A stretch of 45,561 nt of DNA, taken from contig JAVBLV010000002.1 of the NCBI GenBank assembly GCA_031553195.1, positions 1-45,561 on the forward strand, written 5' to 3'. Source of the stretch: JAVBLV01 sp031553195. Its GTDB lineage: Bacteria > Bacteroidota > Bacteroidia > Bacteroidales > P3. Below are positions 26,018 to 35,400 of this stretch, piece by piece. How positions within the stretch are numbered: position 1 is the first letter of the stretch; every line of letters starts with the position of its first letter. The notes under the pieces were generated by a model. That model made no database searches, was not told where the DNA came from, and worked only from the letters and a program-made list of their open reading frames with translations. A program made the translations under genes and the position numbers.

Positions 26018-26455
26018 ATGAATCATATTACAGGCATTTTTATTGTGGGCATTATTACCCTTGGAATTTATCGTTTATTCGAATTATATGCCCGACGTAA
26101 AGAAAGGATAATGATGATCGAAAAATTAGGGAATTCGATGAATCAATCAGAAATAGAGAATCTATTGAAATTCCCTTTTTTTACAAGATCTGGCAATTCT
26201 TCTTGGGCATTAAGAATATCATTGTTAATGATAGGGATTGGATTGGGGGCTATCATTGGATTTTTTATTCAACATACTTTGATGGGGAATTTAATGACCG
26301 AAAAGTTCGACGCTTTTGAAGACTTGGAAATTATTCAAAATGTAAGAAATGCTAAAGAAACTATTTATTTTTCATGTATTGCCGTTTTTGGAGGAATTGG
26401 TTTATTAATAGCGTATCTTATTGAACGAAAAGGAATAAAAAAGGAGAAACAATAG
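26018..26455 (+). CDS. Small membrane protein, DUF6249-like
   Basis: This 145-residue protein starts MNHITGIFIVGIITLGIYRL, a membrane helix followed by FELYARRKERIMMIEKLG. A hydrophilic stretch is followed by two further hydrophobic segments at about 67-88 (ISLLMIGIGLGAIIGFFI) and 117-136 (IYFSCIAVFGGIGLLIAYLI). The layout of one short N-terminal helix, an ARRKERxxxIEKG-type basic segment and two later helices is that of the DUF6249 group often found beside Bacteroidota ECF sigma genes. The start at 26018 is chosen over 25832, because the upstream 62 codons run through repeat DNA and the protein resembles its family only from MNHIT on. Function unknown; it may be part of the sigma module. Confidence 0.75.
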   Translation: MNHITGIFIVGIITLGIYRLFELYARRKERIMMIEKLGNSMNQSEIENLLKFPFFTRSGNSSWALRISLLMIGIGLGAIIGFFIQHTLMGNLMTEKFDAFEDLEIIQNVRNAKETIYFSCIAVFGGIGLLIAYLIERKGIKKEKQ

Positions 26456-26825
26456 GTTACATTTTAATTCCGGAAAATGGATACGCCTAATCAAATCTTT
26501 TATGTTAAAAAACAAAAAGATATTTGATTTTTGCGAGAAAAATGGCTGGATATAATGAACTTGCAAAGAGGGGGGAGAGGATCTGGCTTTTGAATATTAA
26601 CAGCTTAGAAAAACGACAAAGTACCGCAAAGAATATTCACAAAGTACGCAACGAAATAACTTTAAGCGCCTTCGTGAAAATTACTTAGTGAATCTTTGTG
26701 GTAAAATTAACCATTCAAGTACTTAAAGGGTCGTTTCAAAAATCTCAGATTGGCTATTCAAAAGTTATTCGCAATTTGATAGAAAGGAATTAATTTCAAA
26801 ATATCCAACAATTATTGGAATTCTG
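26456..26825. other. Intergenic stretch with a degenerate palindromic repeat
   Basis: No gene is seen. At 26615-26710 two halves face each other: GACAAAGTACCGCAAAGAA and CACAAAGTACGCAACGAAA on the left, CTTCGTGAAAATTACTTAG and TGAATCTTTGTGGTAAAA on the right. This resembles a decayed family of dispersed repeats rich in CACAAAG/CTTTGTGG; a related piece (TTTCCATGTGTTTCCGTGAA) occurs near 19587-19606. A G-rich patch (GAGGGGGGAGAGG) at about 26567-26579 may be another fragment of the GC-rich family. Confidence 0.45.
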
Positions 26826-26833
26826 TACTTTTG
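26826..26833 (+). promoter_or_regulatory. -7 box of the ABM-domain gene
   Basis: TACTTTTG followed by CA matches the TAnnTTTG consensus exactly and lies 22 bases before the GTG start at 26855. No well-placed TTG is seen at -33. Confidence 0.55.
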
Positions 26834-26854
26834 CAGATATTTTAAATAGGGATC

Positions 26855-27154
26855 GTGAAAAAATTAATCGCCGCCAAAATACAAGTAAAACCCGGGAAAT
26901 TGCAAGAATTTATTCCATTTATTCAAGATATTGTTGAAAAATCAAGAGAGGAGTCTGGAAACATAAGCTATACTTTTTATCAGGATCTTTTTGAGGAAAA
27001 CGCCTTACTCGTTTTTGAAGAATGGAAAAACCAAGCAGCCATTGATTTTCATTTTTCTACCGAACACTTCCGAATATACGGTAAAGCCAAGGAACAATAT
27101 GTCATTTCTTCGGATATTGCAATCTATACCATTGAGGATGAAAGAAAAGTTTGA
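26855..27154 (+). CDS. Antibiotic biosynthesis monooxygenase (ABM) domain protein
   Basis: This 99-residue single-domain protein has the ferredoxin-like ABM fold: LIAAKIQVKPGKLQEFIPFI, then ESGNISYTFYQD, ENALLVFEEWKNQAAIDFHF and STEHFRIY. This pattern is shared with YgiN/LsrG-like enzymes that oxidise quinol-like or other small molecules without cofactor. The start is GTG at 26855, supported by the promoter box 22 bases upstream and the match of MKKLIAAKIQVKPG to the first strand. It stands alone between repeat-rich spacers; the substrate is unknown. Confidence 0.85.
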   Translation: MKKLIAAKIQVKPGKLQEFIPFIQDIVEKSREESGNISYTFYQDLFEENALLVFEEWKNQAAIDFHFSTEHFRIYGKAKEQYVISSDIAIYTIEDERKV

Positions 27155-27313
27155 CGAATCAAAGAGGCGGCTAAACCTCGAAACATAAGTTGCCACCGAA
27201 AGATGCCGCGTTAAATTGTTTCTTTGCATCAAGAAATGATTCCTAATAATAGACAAATTAATGTGTTATGTGTCATTAATACATTTTGAACATCAAACAT
27301 AAGCAAAATCATT

Positions 27314-28276
27314 ATGAACATCCTTATTACAGGCGCTTACGGATTTGTGGGAACAAACCTGTCTTGTTGTCTTTCAAACAGAGGATACATTTTAACAGCG
27401 TTAGACCAAAGTAAGCAAAAATCAAATAATTATGCCTATTTCTTTTCTTGGAGTGATTTTGACAAAATTCCTTTTGATTCGTTTGACGCCATTATTCACT
27501 TGGCAGGCAAAGCCCATGATACCAAGAACAAAAGTAATGCTTCAGTTTATTTTGAAATAAATACCGATTTAACAAAGAAAATATTTGATGCTTTTTTACA
27601 TTCAAAGGCCGGAAAATTCATTTTTTTCAGCACGGTAAAGGCCGCTGCCGACAAAGTAGAAGGAGACATTTTAACAGAAGATGTAATTCCCAACCCTGTC
27701 GGCCCTTACGGCGAAAGCAAACTCGCCGCCGAAAAATACATTCAATCTAATTTTAAAAAAGTCCTCCCCTCGGGGGAGGATTTAGGAGGGGCTGTATACA
27801 TCCTCCGCCCCAGTATGATTCACGGTCCGGGAAACAAAGGAAATTTGGGACTTCTATACAATGTAGTAAAAAAAGGCATTCCTTACCCTTTGGGCGCTTT
27901 TAATAACCGGCGTTCATTTACATCCATTGACAATTTATCATTTGTCATAGAACAAATAATTGAAAAAGACATTCCCTCGGGCATCTACAACATGGCCGAT
28001 GATGAACCGTTATCAACCAATGAGTTGGTAAAATTAATCGCTTCCGTTTTAAATAAAAAAAGTCGTGTTTGGAAGTGGTCGCCGAAATTCATCCGTTTTT
28101 GCGCTTATATAGGAACAAAATTTCATTTTCCATTGAATAACGACTGTTTGCAAAAACTAACGGAAAATTATGTTGTTTCGAATGAGAAAATCAAGAAAGC
28201 TTTAGGGATTCCAAAAATGCCTGTCAGGGCTGCGGAAGGATTGAGAAAAACAATTCAATATCTGGCAAATAAATGA
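27314..28276 (+). CDS. NAD-dependent sugar epimerase/reductase (WbpV-like)
   Basis: This 320-residue extended SDR enzyme has GAYGFVGTNL (Rossmann glycine motif), FFSTVKAA and the catalytic YGESK near residues 137-141, followed by RPSMIHGPGNKGN. Such enzymes next to a WbpL-like transferase reduce or epimerise a UDP-HexNAc to supply the first sugar of the repeat unit. Residues about 151-159 (LPSGEDLGGA) are encoded by a copy of the GC-rich palindrome (27762-27792) inserted just before the conserved strand YILRPSMIHGPG; family members normally have a short loop there. The reading frame is kept, so the protein probably tolerates the insertion. The transferase gene overlaps its end by 4 bases. Confidence 0.88.
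   Translation: MNILITGAYGFVGTNLSCCLSNRGYILTALDQSKQKSNNYAYFFSWSDFDKIPFDSFDAIIHLAGKAHDTKNKSNASVYFEINTDLTKKIFDAFLHSKAGKFIFFSTVKAAADKVEGDILTEDVIPNPVGPYGESKLAAEKYIQSNFKKVLPSGEDLGGAVYILRPSMIHGPGNKGNLGLLYNVVKKGIPYPLGAFNNRRSFTSIDNLSFVIEQIIEKDIPSGIYNMADDEPLSTNELVKLIASVLNKKSRVWKWSPKFIRFCAYIGTKFHFPLNNDCLQKLTENYVVSNEKIKKALGIPKMPVRAAEGLRKTIQYLANK
27762..27792 (+). repeat. GC-rich palindromic repeat, copy 6 (inside the epimerase gene)
   Basis: TCCTCCCC (27762-27769) pairs perfectly with GGGGAGGA (27773-27780), followed by TTTAGGAGGGGCT. Its translation gives the residues SGEDLGGA in a surface-loop position of the host protein. Confidence 0.75.
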
Positions 28277-29244
28277 AATATCTTCTACTTTTACCGCTTC
28301 TATTTATTCTTGAACTTCTTTATTTCAAGTTGTCCGATAAATTTAATATCATTGATAAGCCAAACGAACGAAGTTCACATACCCGTGTTACCTTGCGTGG
28401 AGGAGGAATCTTGTTTTATATTGGGATTTTGTTATTCTTTTTGGCGGAAGGATTTCAATACCCGTGGTTCTTCTTGGGTTTAACAATGGTAACTGTCATT
28501 AGTTTTGCGGATGATGTAAAACCCCAATCGCAAAGGCTTCGTTTATTGGTACATTTTATAGGCATGTTTTTAATGTTTTATCAGTGGGGGTTATTCCAAT
28601 TCCCTTGGTATTACATTGTTATTGCTTTAATCGTTTGTACGGGAATCGTAAACATCTATAATTTTATGGATGGAATCAACGGGCTTACCGGAGGATACAG
28701 TTTAGTCATTACCCTTGCTCTTTGGTATATTAACAATTATCAGATCTCATTCATTGAAAATGAGATTTTCTACTATTTGTCTTCAACTCTGCTTGTTTTC
28801 TGTTTCTTTAACTTCAGGACTAAAGCCAAATGTTTTGCGGGTGATGTGGGCTCTGTCTCTATTGCGTTTATATTATTATTCTTAACCGGCATGTTGATTA
28901 TTAAAACGCAGGATTTCAGTTATCTCATTTTGTTAGCAGTTTATATTGTAGATGGCGGCTTGACCATTTTGCACCGGTTGATACGCAAAGAAAACATTTT
29001 CGAACCTCACCGTAAACATGCATATCAATTATTGGCCAATGAACTGAAAATTCCGCACATTGTAGTTTCATCGGTTTATGCAGGTTTACAAGCCGCTATT
29101 GTTATTGGTTTTTTTATTTTTTACCAATATCATTATTTTTATTTGATCTGCATACTCCTCATACTATGCGTGATATACATTATTTTGATGAAAAAATACT
29201 TTCAGTTACATTTGCAAGGCATCCAAAAAGATACTCATAAATAA
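28273..29244 (+). CDS. Undecaprenyl-phosphate sugar-1-phosphate transferase (WbpL/WecA-like)
   Basis: This 323-residue polytopic membrane enzyme of the MraY/WecA/WbpL family transfers a HexNAc-1-phosphate from a UDP-sugar to undecaprenyl phosphate and so starts an O-antigen or capsule repeat unit. About ten hydrophobic segments are visible. Family motifs are SHTRVTLRGGG (about 36-46), FADDVKPQSQ, NIYNFMDGINGL with the catalytic aspartate region, CFAGDVGSVS, and HRKHAYQLLAN in the basic loop. The ATGA overlap with the epimerase gene implies coupling: one makes, the other uses, the first sugar. It matches what is known of Bacteroidota polysaccharide loci, where such a pair closes the operon. 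Confidence 0.92.
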   Translation: MKYLLLLPLLFILELLYFKLSDKFNIIDKPNERSSHTRVTLRGGGILFYIGILLFFLAEGFQYPWFFLGLTMVTVISFADDVKPQSQRLRLLVHFIGMFLMFYQWGLFQFPWYYIVIALIVCTGIVNIYNFMDGINGLTGGYSLVITLALWYINNYQISFIENEIFYYLSSTLLVFCFFNFRTKAKCFAGDVGSVSIAFILLFLTGMLIIKTQDFSYLILLAVYIVDGGLTILHRLIRKENIFEPHRKHAYQLLANELKIPHIVVSSVYAGLQAAIVIGFFIFYQYHYFYLICILLILCVIYIILMKKYFQLHLQGIQKDTHK

Positions 29245-29275
29245 ATCTTGATGGTCTGGTTAAGGGAATGATATA

Positions 29276-29330
29276 TTGAATAATTGAATTATCGAATAAC
29301 TGAATAAAATGGTTTATGGCTTAAAGTTTA
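29276..29330 (+). repeat. AT-rich intergenic repeat, copy A
   Basis: TTGAATAATTGAATTATCGA, then ATAACTGAATAAA, ATGGTTTATGGCTTAAAG and TTTA. The first 32 bases are identical to those of copy B (31706-31769). Confidence 0.75.
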
Positions 29331-29362
29331 AGTTGGTTCCTCATTCATTTTTCACTTTTCAC

Positions 29363-29611
29363 TTATTTGGTTATTACCAGTTTCCTCGTTTCAAGGGCTT
29401 GGCCTTGCGTTAACAGTTTAAGCATATACACGCCCGGGGTCCAATCCTTAACGGATATCCGGAATTCTCCCTGCGCTTGGGATAATGTCCAACGGCCTTT
29501 TTGCTTGCCTTGCAAATCATAGATTTCCATGGAGGCTTCGCCTTTGAATGGGGGCAAATCGTAAGCAATATTCACTTCCGTGCGCGCCGGATTAGGGGAA
29601 ATATGCATGTA
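29363..29611 (-). repeat. Duplicated T9SS sorting-domain DNA, copy 1
   Basis: About 235 bases at the 3' end of this gene differ at only about a dozen positions from 32182-32430, while the rest of the two proteins is unrelated. The encoded domain differs at about three residues. Confidence 0.85.
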
Positions 29612-31678
29612 TTTTTCTCCTTTTGCAACAGTCTCTATTCCTATGCCGGAAGAAGAGTCTATGTAAACCGTATCATAGCGGGTAATTCCGCTGTAATAAA
29701 GAGGATCGTAGAAGTAACTTCCGAAAAAGAGCGTATCCTTGTCGGCAATCAAACCCGGTTTCTCTCCTTTAAGAAATGTCTTGTTAATCAGCAAATCGCT
29801 AAGGATAAGGTCATCTTCCAATAAAGTATCATTTTGTAAACGAAGAATTTCTTGCGAAATGCTATCTGTATAAATAACCGTTTTAATAATCGTATTGACC
29901 GTAAAATGCTCCCTCAAGGTAGTATCTGTAATTAAAGTATCTATGATAATGGGGGTTAAAGTATCCCGTACCCAAACGCTGTCTAAAATATAAGGATCAT
30001 ATACTCCGTAAGGATAGCCATACTTGCAAACAAACAGATCGTTGGTCATGCGGGAGGTTTCCTTTTTTTCAATTAAAGTAATAGAATCCAGGTAGAGCAT
30101 ATTATAAAATTGCCCCGACGGAAATAAATTTCCATAATTATCGGTCATTACAGACAGGTCTGTTCCGCATAAAGCAGGATACGGCCCGGGATAAGCGACA
30201 GAACTCAAACCCAGATTTCCTGCCGAAAGAAACTGACCCGTGCTTTTATTGAGGGTTGCAAAAAAGGCCTGCCGGTAACAACAGCTATCTGATAATGACC
30301 GTACTGTAAGGGTGTCGAATGAAATGGATCCGGAAAAAGACCCTGCCAACGCAAGCCGGTTGCCGGGCATAAATGCGATAGTTCCTTGCTGGGCGGATCC
30401 CTCAACGCCATGCGACAACCATACCCTGTTTCCCAGACTATCCAGTTTGAGAATATAGGGTACAATACTTCCATCAAAAATAGTGTCCGACCCGATAACG
30501 CTTGCGGGGAAGGGATAAGGAAGAGCCGAACCTGACAAATATACAAAGCCCGAACTATCTGCCAAGATCTGATTAATTGGCGTTGGGCGACCGATAATCT
30601 TCCCCCAGTTGGCAGAGCCGTCACGGTTAAAAGAAGCCAGTATGGTAAAACTGCTGTCAATTTGGGGCCAGCCCTCATACCAGGCGGGATCATATCTGAG
30701 GGTGTCGTCGCCGACCACTATCGCTGTATCCCATCCCACATACTCTCCCCGCTTATTGATAAATTCATTCATTCCTGTCATGTAATATTTCCCTCCCCCA
30801 TAAGTAAACGCCTCTCCATACCTCAGACCTTCTATATCCAACACGGTCTTGTCTATCACCTCCCAATCCGCGTTGAGGCGAACCACTACGTAAGGGTAAC
30901 GGGGCATAGGAACAAATTCATTTTCCGTTTCACGTTTTTCGTATTTATACACGCAAAAAAAGTATCCCTCTTCGTCTACATCCATGTGTATGGGGTATGC
31001 TCTGGAAACGTCTGTTGAAATAGAAGGATAAATATAAGAGTAGCCCGGCTGTTTGAGCCATTGAAGAACCCCTGAGGTATCCCACTTAATAAAAAACCCC
31101 TCTCCGTTTATATTGGCTTCTTCCCACGATAAACAGTATGTAGTGTCTTTATCTATAAGAATACTGTCGCTGTATGGATAGGGAGAAGTGGAGTAATCTC
31201 CGCATAAAGAACCGTACAAATAAACAAAACCTTGGTGAACTTTCAAACCATCTGCGCCTCCGCCCCCTGACGAAGTCAGGAGCTTTTTCCAGCGGAAGCG
31301 TCCCTGCGAATCAAAACTGCTTAGCAAAATTTCATGTCCTTCGCTCCGGGTATAAATATAGTCTTCGGGATAAAAACTGCTGTCGAAGCCCACGTCGGCC
31401 AGTATGCTGTCTATATATGCCCATTTGGGGTAATTCAGCACATCGGCCAAAATATAAATATTGCCTGCTTCATCCTGATCAATGGCTTGAACGTATTCGA
31501 TTTTATCATTGAGCCTGCCTCCCAAAGCCGAGCCCATGGTATGCGCCCATTCAAAGCGGCGGGTTTGGGCTTGCAAACTTCCCTCCTGTTCTCCCAAGGG
31601 AGGAAAGATGAAAATGCCCAACATTAAAAGAAAGAGAAATGGAGAGTGGAGAATGGAGAGTGATATTTTTGTTTTCAT
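29363..31678 (-). CDS. Secreted T9SS cargo protein with propeller-like repeats
   Basis: This 771-residue protein has a signal peptide (MKTKISLSIL ... hydrophobic core, cleavage near LQAQ at about 38) and a C-terminal T9SS sorting domain (SPNPARTEVNIAYDL ... ETRKLVITK, about 690-771). The middle contains spaced blocks such as AIDQDEAGNIYILADV, LLSSFDSQGRFRWKKLL, FFIKWDTSGVLQWLK, ILASFNRDGSANWGKII and ADSSGFVYLSGSA. This order (annotation strand, DxxGxxxW) is typical of SBBP-like beta-propellers. Function unknown; probably exposed at the surface. Two repeat types appear inside the signal-peptide coding region: a GC-rich palindrome encodes PPLGEQEGS (26-34), and a GGAGAGT/GGAGAAT motif encodes SILHSPF. 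Its sorting domain is nearly identical to that of the 32182 gene. Confidence 0.88.
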   Translation of the reverse strand: MKTKISLSILHSPFLFLLMLGIFIFPPLGEQEGSLQAQTRRFEWAHTMGSALGGRLNDKIEYVQAIDQDEAGNIYILADVLNYPKWAYIDSILADVGFDSSFYPEDYIYTRSEGHEILLSSFDSQGRFRWKKLLTSSGGGGADGLKVHQGFVYLYGSLCGDYSTSPYPYSDSILIDKDTTYCLSWEEANINGEGFFIKWDTSGVLQWLKQPGYSYIYPSISTDVSRAYPIHMDVDEEGYFFCVYKYEKRETENEFVPMPRYPYVVVRLNADWEVIDKTVLDIEGLRYGEAFTYGGGKYYMTGMNEFINKRGEYVGWDTAIVVGDDTLRYDPAWYEGWPQIDSSFTILASFNRDGSANWGKIIGRPTPINQILADSSGFVYLSGSALPYPFPASVIGSDTIFDGSIVPYILKLDSLGNRVWLSHGVEGSAQQGTIAFMPGNRLALAGSFSGSISFDTLTVRSLSDSCCYRQAFFATLNKSTGQFLSAGNLGLSSVAYPGPYPALCGTDLSVMTDNYGNLFPSGQFYNMLYLDSITLIEKKETSRMTNDLFVCKYGYPYGVYDPYILDSVWVRDTLTPIIIDTLITDTTLREHFTVNTIIKTVIYTDSISQEILRLQNDTLLEDDLILSDLLINKTFLKGEKPGLIADKDTLFFGSYFYDPLYYSGITRYDTVYIDSSSGIGIETVAKGEKYMHISPNPARTEVNIAYDLPPFKGEASMEIYDLQGKQKGRWTLSQAQGEFRISVKDWTPGVYMLKLLTQGQALETRKLVITK
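31579..31606 (-). repeat. GC-rich palindromic repeat, copy 7 (inside a signal peptide)
   Basis: The minus strand reads CCTCCCTTGGGAGAACAGGA then GGGAAG. It is translated as PPLGEQEGS near the end of the signal peptide of the 771-residue protein. Confidence 0.65.
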
Positions 31679-31705
31679 CGGTTTATTTTTTATTTGATAG
31701 CCTGA

Positions 31706-31769
31706 TTGAATAATTGAATTATCGAATAACTGAATAAATATGGTTTATAGCCTATCGTTTAAAGTTTAT
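31706..31769 (+). repeat. AT-rich intergenic repeat, copy B
   Basis: TTGAATAATTGAATTATCGA, ATAACTGAATAAA, then TATGGTTTATAGCCTATCGT and TTAAAGTTTATC. It shares both modules with copy A and, in reverse, copy C. Confidence 0.75.
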
Positions 31770-32127
31770 CTCATTGTTAATTCCTCATTACTAATTACTA
31801 ATTCTTCAACTCTCCTTCTAACTTTAGAAACTTTTAAGCATTACAAATATTCAATCTCAAAATTTACCATTCCCTTATTCACATTTTCGCTTTCCATTCT
31901 TCGTTCCTCATTTATAAAATTTTTGTCTCATAGTTATTTCACCGGTTTATTTTTGTTGAGTTGTGAATTGTTGAGTTCATCCGGCCCTGTCAAAGTTACG
32001 ACTATTGACAGGATTTTCAACAAACCCCGGCAATAGACTTTACCAATGGTAATTATACCTCGTAACTCGTATCTTGTAACTCATACCTCTTCCCTAATAA
32101 TAGACAAAAATATTTGATCTTTTTAGA

Positions 32128-32162
32128 AAAAGCAGGAAGCTTTGTACCGGCTTCCTGCTTTT
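32128..32162 (-). terminator. Terminator of the 1576-residue surface protein gene
   Basis: AAAAGCAGGAAGC (32128-32140) pairs with GCTTCCTGCTTTT (32150-32162), a 13-bp stem with a 9-nt loop. On the minus strand it is followed by TCTAAAAA after a run of T and lies 20 bases past the stop codon at 32182. This is a standard factor-independent terminator. Confidence 0.8.
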
Positions 32163-32181
32163 CGTTGTGGCGTTCGGGGAT

Positions 32182-32430
32182 TTATTTGGTTATTACCAGT
32201 TTCCTCGTTTCAAGAACTTGGCCTTGCGTTAATAGTTTAAGCATATACACGCCCGACGTCCAATCCTTGACGGAAATCCTGAATTCTCCCTGCGCTTGGG
32301 ATAATGTCCAACGCCCTTTTTGCTTGCCTTGCAAATCATAGATTTCCATAGAAGCTTCGCCTTTGAATGGGGGCAAATCATAAGCAATATTCACTTCCGT
32401 GCGCGCCGGATTAGGGAATATGCTGATTGT
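32182..32430 (-). repeat. Duplicated T9SS sorting-domain DNA, copy 2
   Basis: Partner of 29363-29611, in the same orientation and likewise forming the 3' end of a cargo gene. Confidence 0.85.
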
Positions 32431-35400
32431 CTTTCCTGCATCGCTCAACATCTCCTGTTGGGGAGAATCGCTTTCCAGACTTTGAAGAGCGGACTTTTTC
32501 CAAGGTTTGTAGTCGCTACATTTATTTATGAATGTTTCAAAAACCTGGCTACAGTAAAACAGATTTTCATAATGCCCCAGAAAATCGAAAACAACATTCC
32601 CGGGAACAGGAACAGGCGAGTCAAAAACAAAAGAAAGGGTATTGGAACCCGGCTGTAAACGGCAGATTCCTCCCCCTAACAAACCCATGCTGGCGCCGGC
32701 AGGATTGCGGGGCGTAAGGGTATAATCCATGTGGAAAGGATTGGGATTATAGAAATCAATATCGATCAGGAATTTATACACTCCTTTGGGATCTTCCACG
32801 CACGCGATGTTTAATATTGTAATTTTCAAATCACAGCTCTTGCATTGTTCCCATTTTACATAGAAAGGTTCGGTTTGTTTGTAGCAATATCCATTGTCCA
32901 GCGCCATTTGAAAATCGTTAAATTTGGAATGTACCCTTAACGGCGGATTGAGTCCCTGGGAAGAATAAGAGGGCGCGCTGCCTGTTGATTGGGTATTGCC
33001 GCCTTCGAACCAGAACCATTTCCATGTCTGACCGGTGGGGAAGCCTGCAATGCCATGCACATATTTGTCGGGCCATTCGCAAAGGTTGTAACATCCTTTG
33101 GGGAAAGTCCAGAAATAATATGCCGGATCGTGAGGCACGGCCAGGCTTTGCGATTCGCTTTGACAACCTTCGGGCGAAGTATATTGCACGCGGTATGAGC
33201 CGCCTTGATATACCTTAATATAATCGCCGGTTTGTCCCGAACTCCATTGGTAGGTTCCCGGCTTGGGGTTTGTAACTTTTAAATCTACCAAATAATTATC
33301 GCAATCCAACACATTAAAGACAAATTTGGGCGCTTCGGGTTTGTCCAGTATCTTCAATGTGGTCGAAGCCGTTTGGGTGCATAAGGTTCCGCTCGGAAGG
33401 GGCGTTTTTACATTTACGCTGATGGTATAGGTTCCCGAAGCCCAGGCGCTCGTCGTTAAATTGGCGCCGGTTCCCACCAAACCGCCGTTGCGGAACCATT
33501 CATACTGGCTGGCCGGATTGCCCGTATTGGCGCTTAAATTTACCGTTTCGCCTGAGCCTTTGCAAACAATGGTTTTTCCGGTAATAACCGCCGGCGTAGG
33601 CGGCACAATGTTCGGCCTGCCGACACCGACTGTATTAATGCAACCATATTGTCCTGTTAGTGTTACATAATATTCTCCTGCATGATTGGCGGTAGTGGTG
33701 GCAGTTGTACATTGGTTATGTTGCCATAAATAAGATAAAGGAGTTGGATCCCCTAGTTGGCGAACATACGTTAGTGGAACATCGGTTCCTTCACAAACTT
33801 CTGTAGGAGGACAATCTACCCGTCCCCTTAAAAGATTGGGATATACATTAATACTCGAGATATAGGTATCTTTACAACTTAGGAGATCGGTAGTTATAAG
33901 AGTATCCCTAATTGTAAGATAAAACGCTCCAACGTAAGTAAAAGAAGCTTGCGCAATTTGCGTAGTTTGGATTTTTGATTGCCCAAGTTTCCACAAATAA
34001 GTTTGCACCGGACTGGGAGGCGTCGGCGTAAACGTAACCTGATTGCCCGCGCAGACATTTAGCGCTGGAGAAGTAGTGTACAATGCTTTGGCATCCTTTG
34101 TAGCGGTAAAAGTAACGTCTCTGTACAAGGTACTGCTGTTATTAATAACAATACGCATGGTGTAAGTGGTATTCGGAGTCAAAGTCATAGATATCTTGCT
34201 TCCGGAACCGACTGTCGTATTACCGTACCCGCCTCCGCTTAATTTCCAGGTAACGGTATAAGATCCATAACCGGGCGAAGTCGCGGTATTGTCTACAAAA
34301 GTATATACCAAGTTATTAGCGGCATCGCAACGGCGGCTATAAGCTAAATCCGGGAGACAGTAATATTCCGAAGGAGGCAGGGTACCTGAACCGGGGACAC
34401 AAACTTTTTGGTATAACCTAAATACGGAACTGGTTGTTTTACATCCGTTCAAACCGGTTGCTTCAACAAAATAATCCCCTTGTACAGTTGCCAGGTATGG
34501 GTTTATTGTCGCCGAAGGAGTAATAAAACTACCGTCTTTACCCCATTTTATACTTCCTATAGGCACATTATTGTCGTTGGTCATTTGCAAATGAACATTT
34601 AACGGCTGTCCTATACATAACCATAAACTAGGATCTTCCACATTTTTTATGGCTATCCGGGGGGCAGGATTTACCGTCACAGAAGCGTAACCCATACGTA
34701 CTACATTACATCTCACAGTGGCTTCGGCAGTAATGAGCCTATCTACTGCTCCGTTAGTTACGTTTACAGGCGTGTAATTAAATGCGTATGAAGCTGGACC
34801 CTGTTGAAGAACTCCATCCACATACCATTTGGAAAGATGGTTGGATTGAAATTGTACCGCCGGCGCTCCCGCACAAACAGTCGCAGTAGACGGAATAATG
34901 GTCAGATTAGGAATATCATAAATAAGCACGGAACAGGTAAGCGTCAGGCTTTGTAGTCCTTCGCATTTACGAATTACCAACTGCACGGTTGCCGTTAGGC
35001 TTGGAGGGTTAATTTCATTCCAGCGGATATCCACCGTATCGCGGGTTCCGGATACCACGCTTCCCGCCGTAGCCGGAATAATGCTCCATTCGTACGTTTC
35101 GCCATAGGCATAGGAAGCGACATAACGGCGGGTACAGTTTTCAAAAACCGAGTCGGGAGGAACCTGCTTAATAGTTGCCGCTATTTGAGGTAAAGGTTTT
35201 ACCGCAATGGTTGCCGGACTGGATTGGCAATAAGGCTCTTCGCGATCGGTATAGGTTACCTTCAGCCCTGTGCTTGCCGTATAGGACGTCCACTTCACTA
35301 GAATTTCATCGGAATACGCAGTGGTTGGCGTTCCGTTGGTTACTTCCCATTTGTAAGTATACGCATTATTTTTAGGCACGGAATAAAGGGTCAGCGTTTG

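Larger units (their letters stand above)
31679..32181. other. Repeat-rich intergenic stretch between two T9SS cargo genes
   Basis: No gene is seen. It holds AT-rich repeat copy B, several short direct words (TCATTACTAATTACTAATTC, TTGTTGAGTTGTGAATTGTTG) and, at its right end, the terminator of the 1576-residue gene. The 98-residue frame at 31740-32036 is translated repeat sequence, not a credible gene. Confidence 0.6.
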
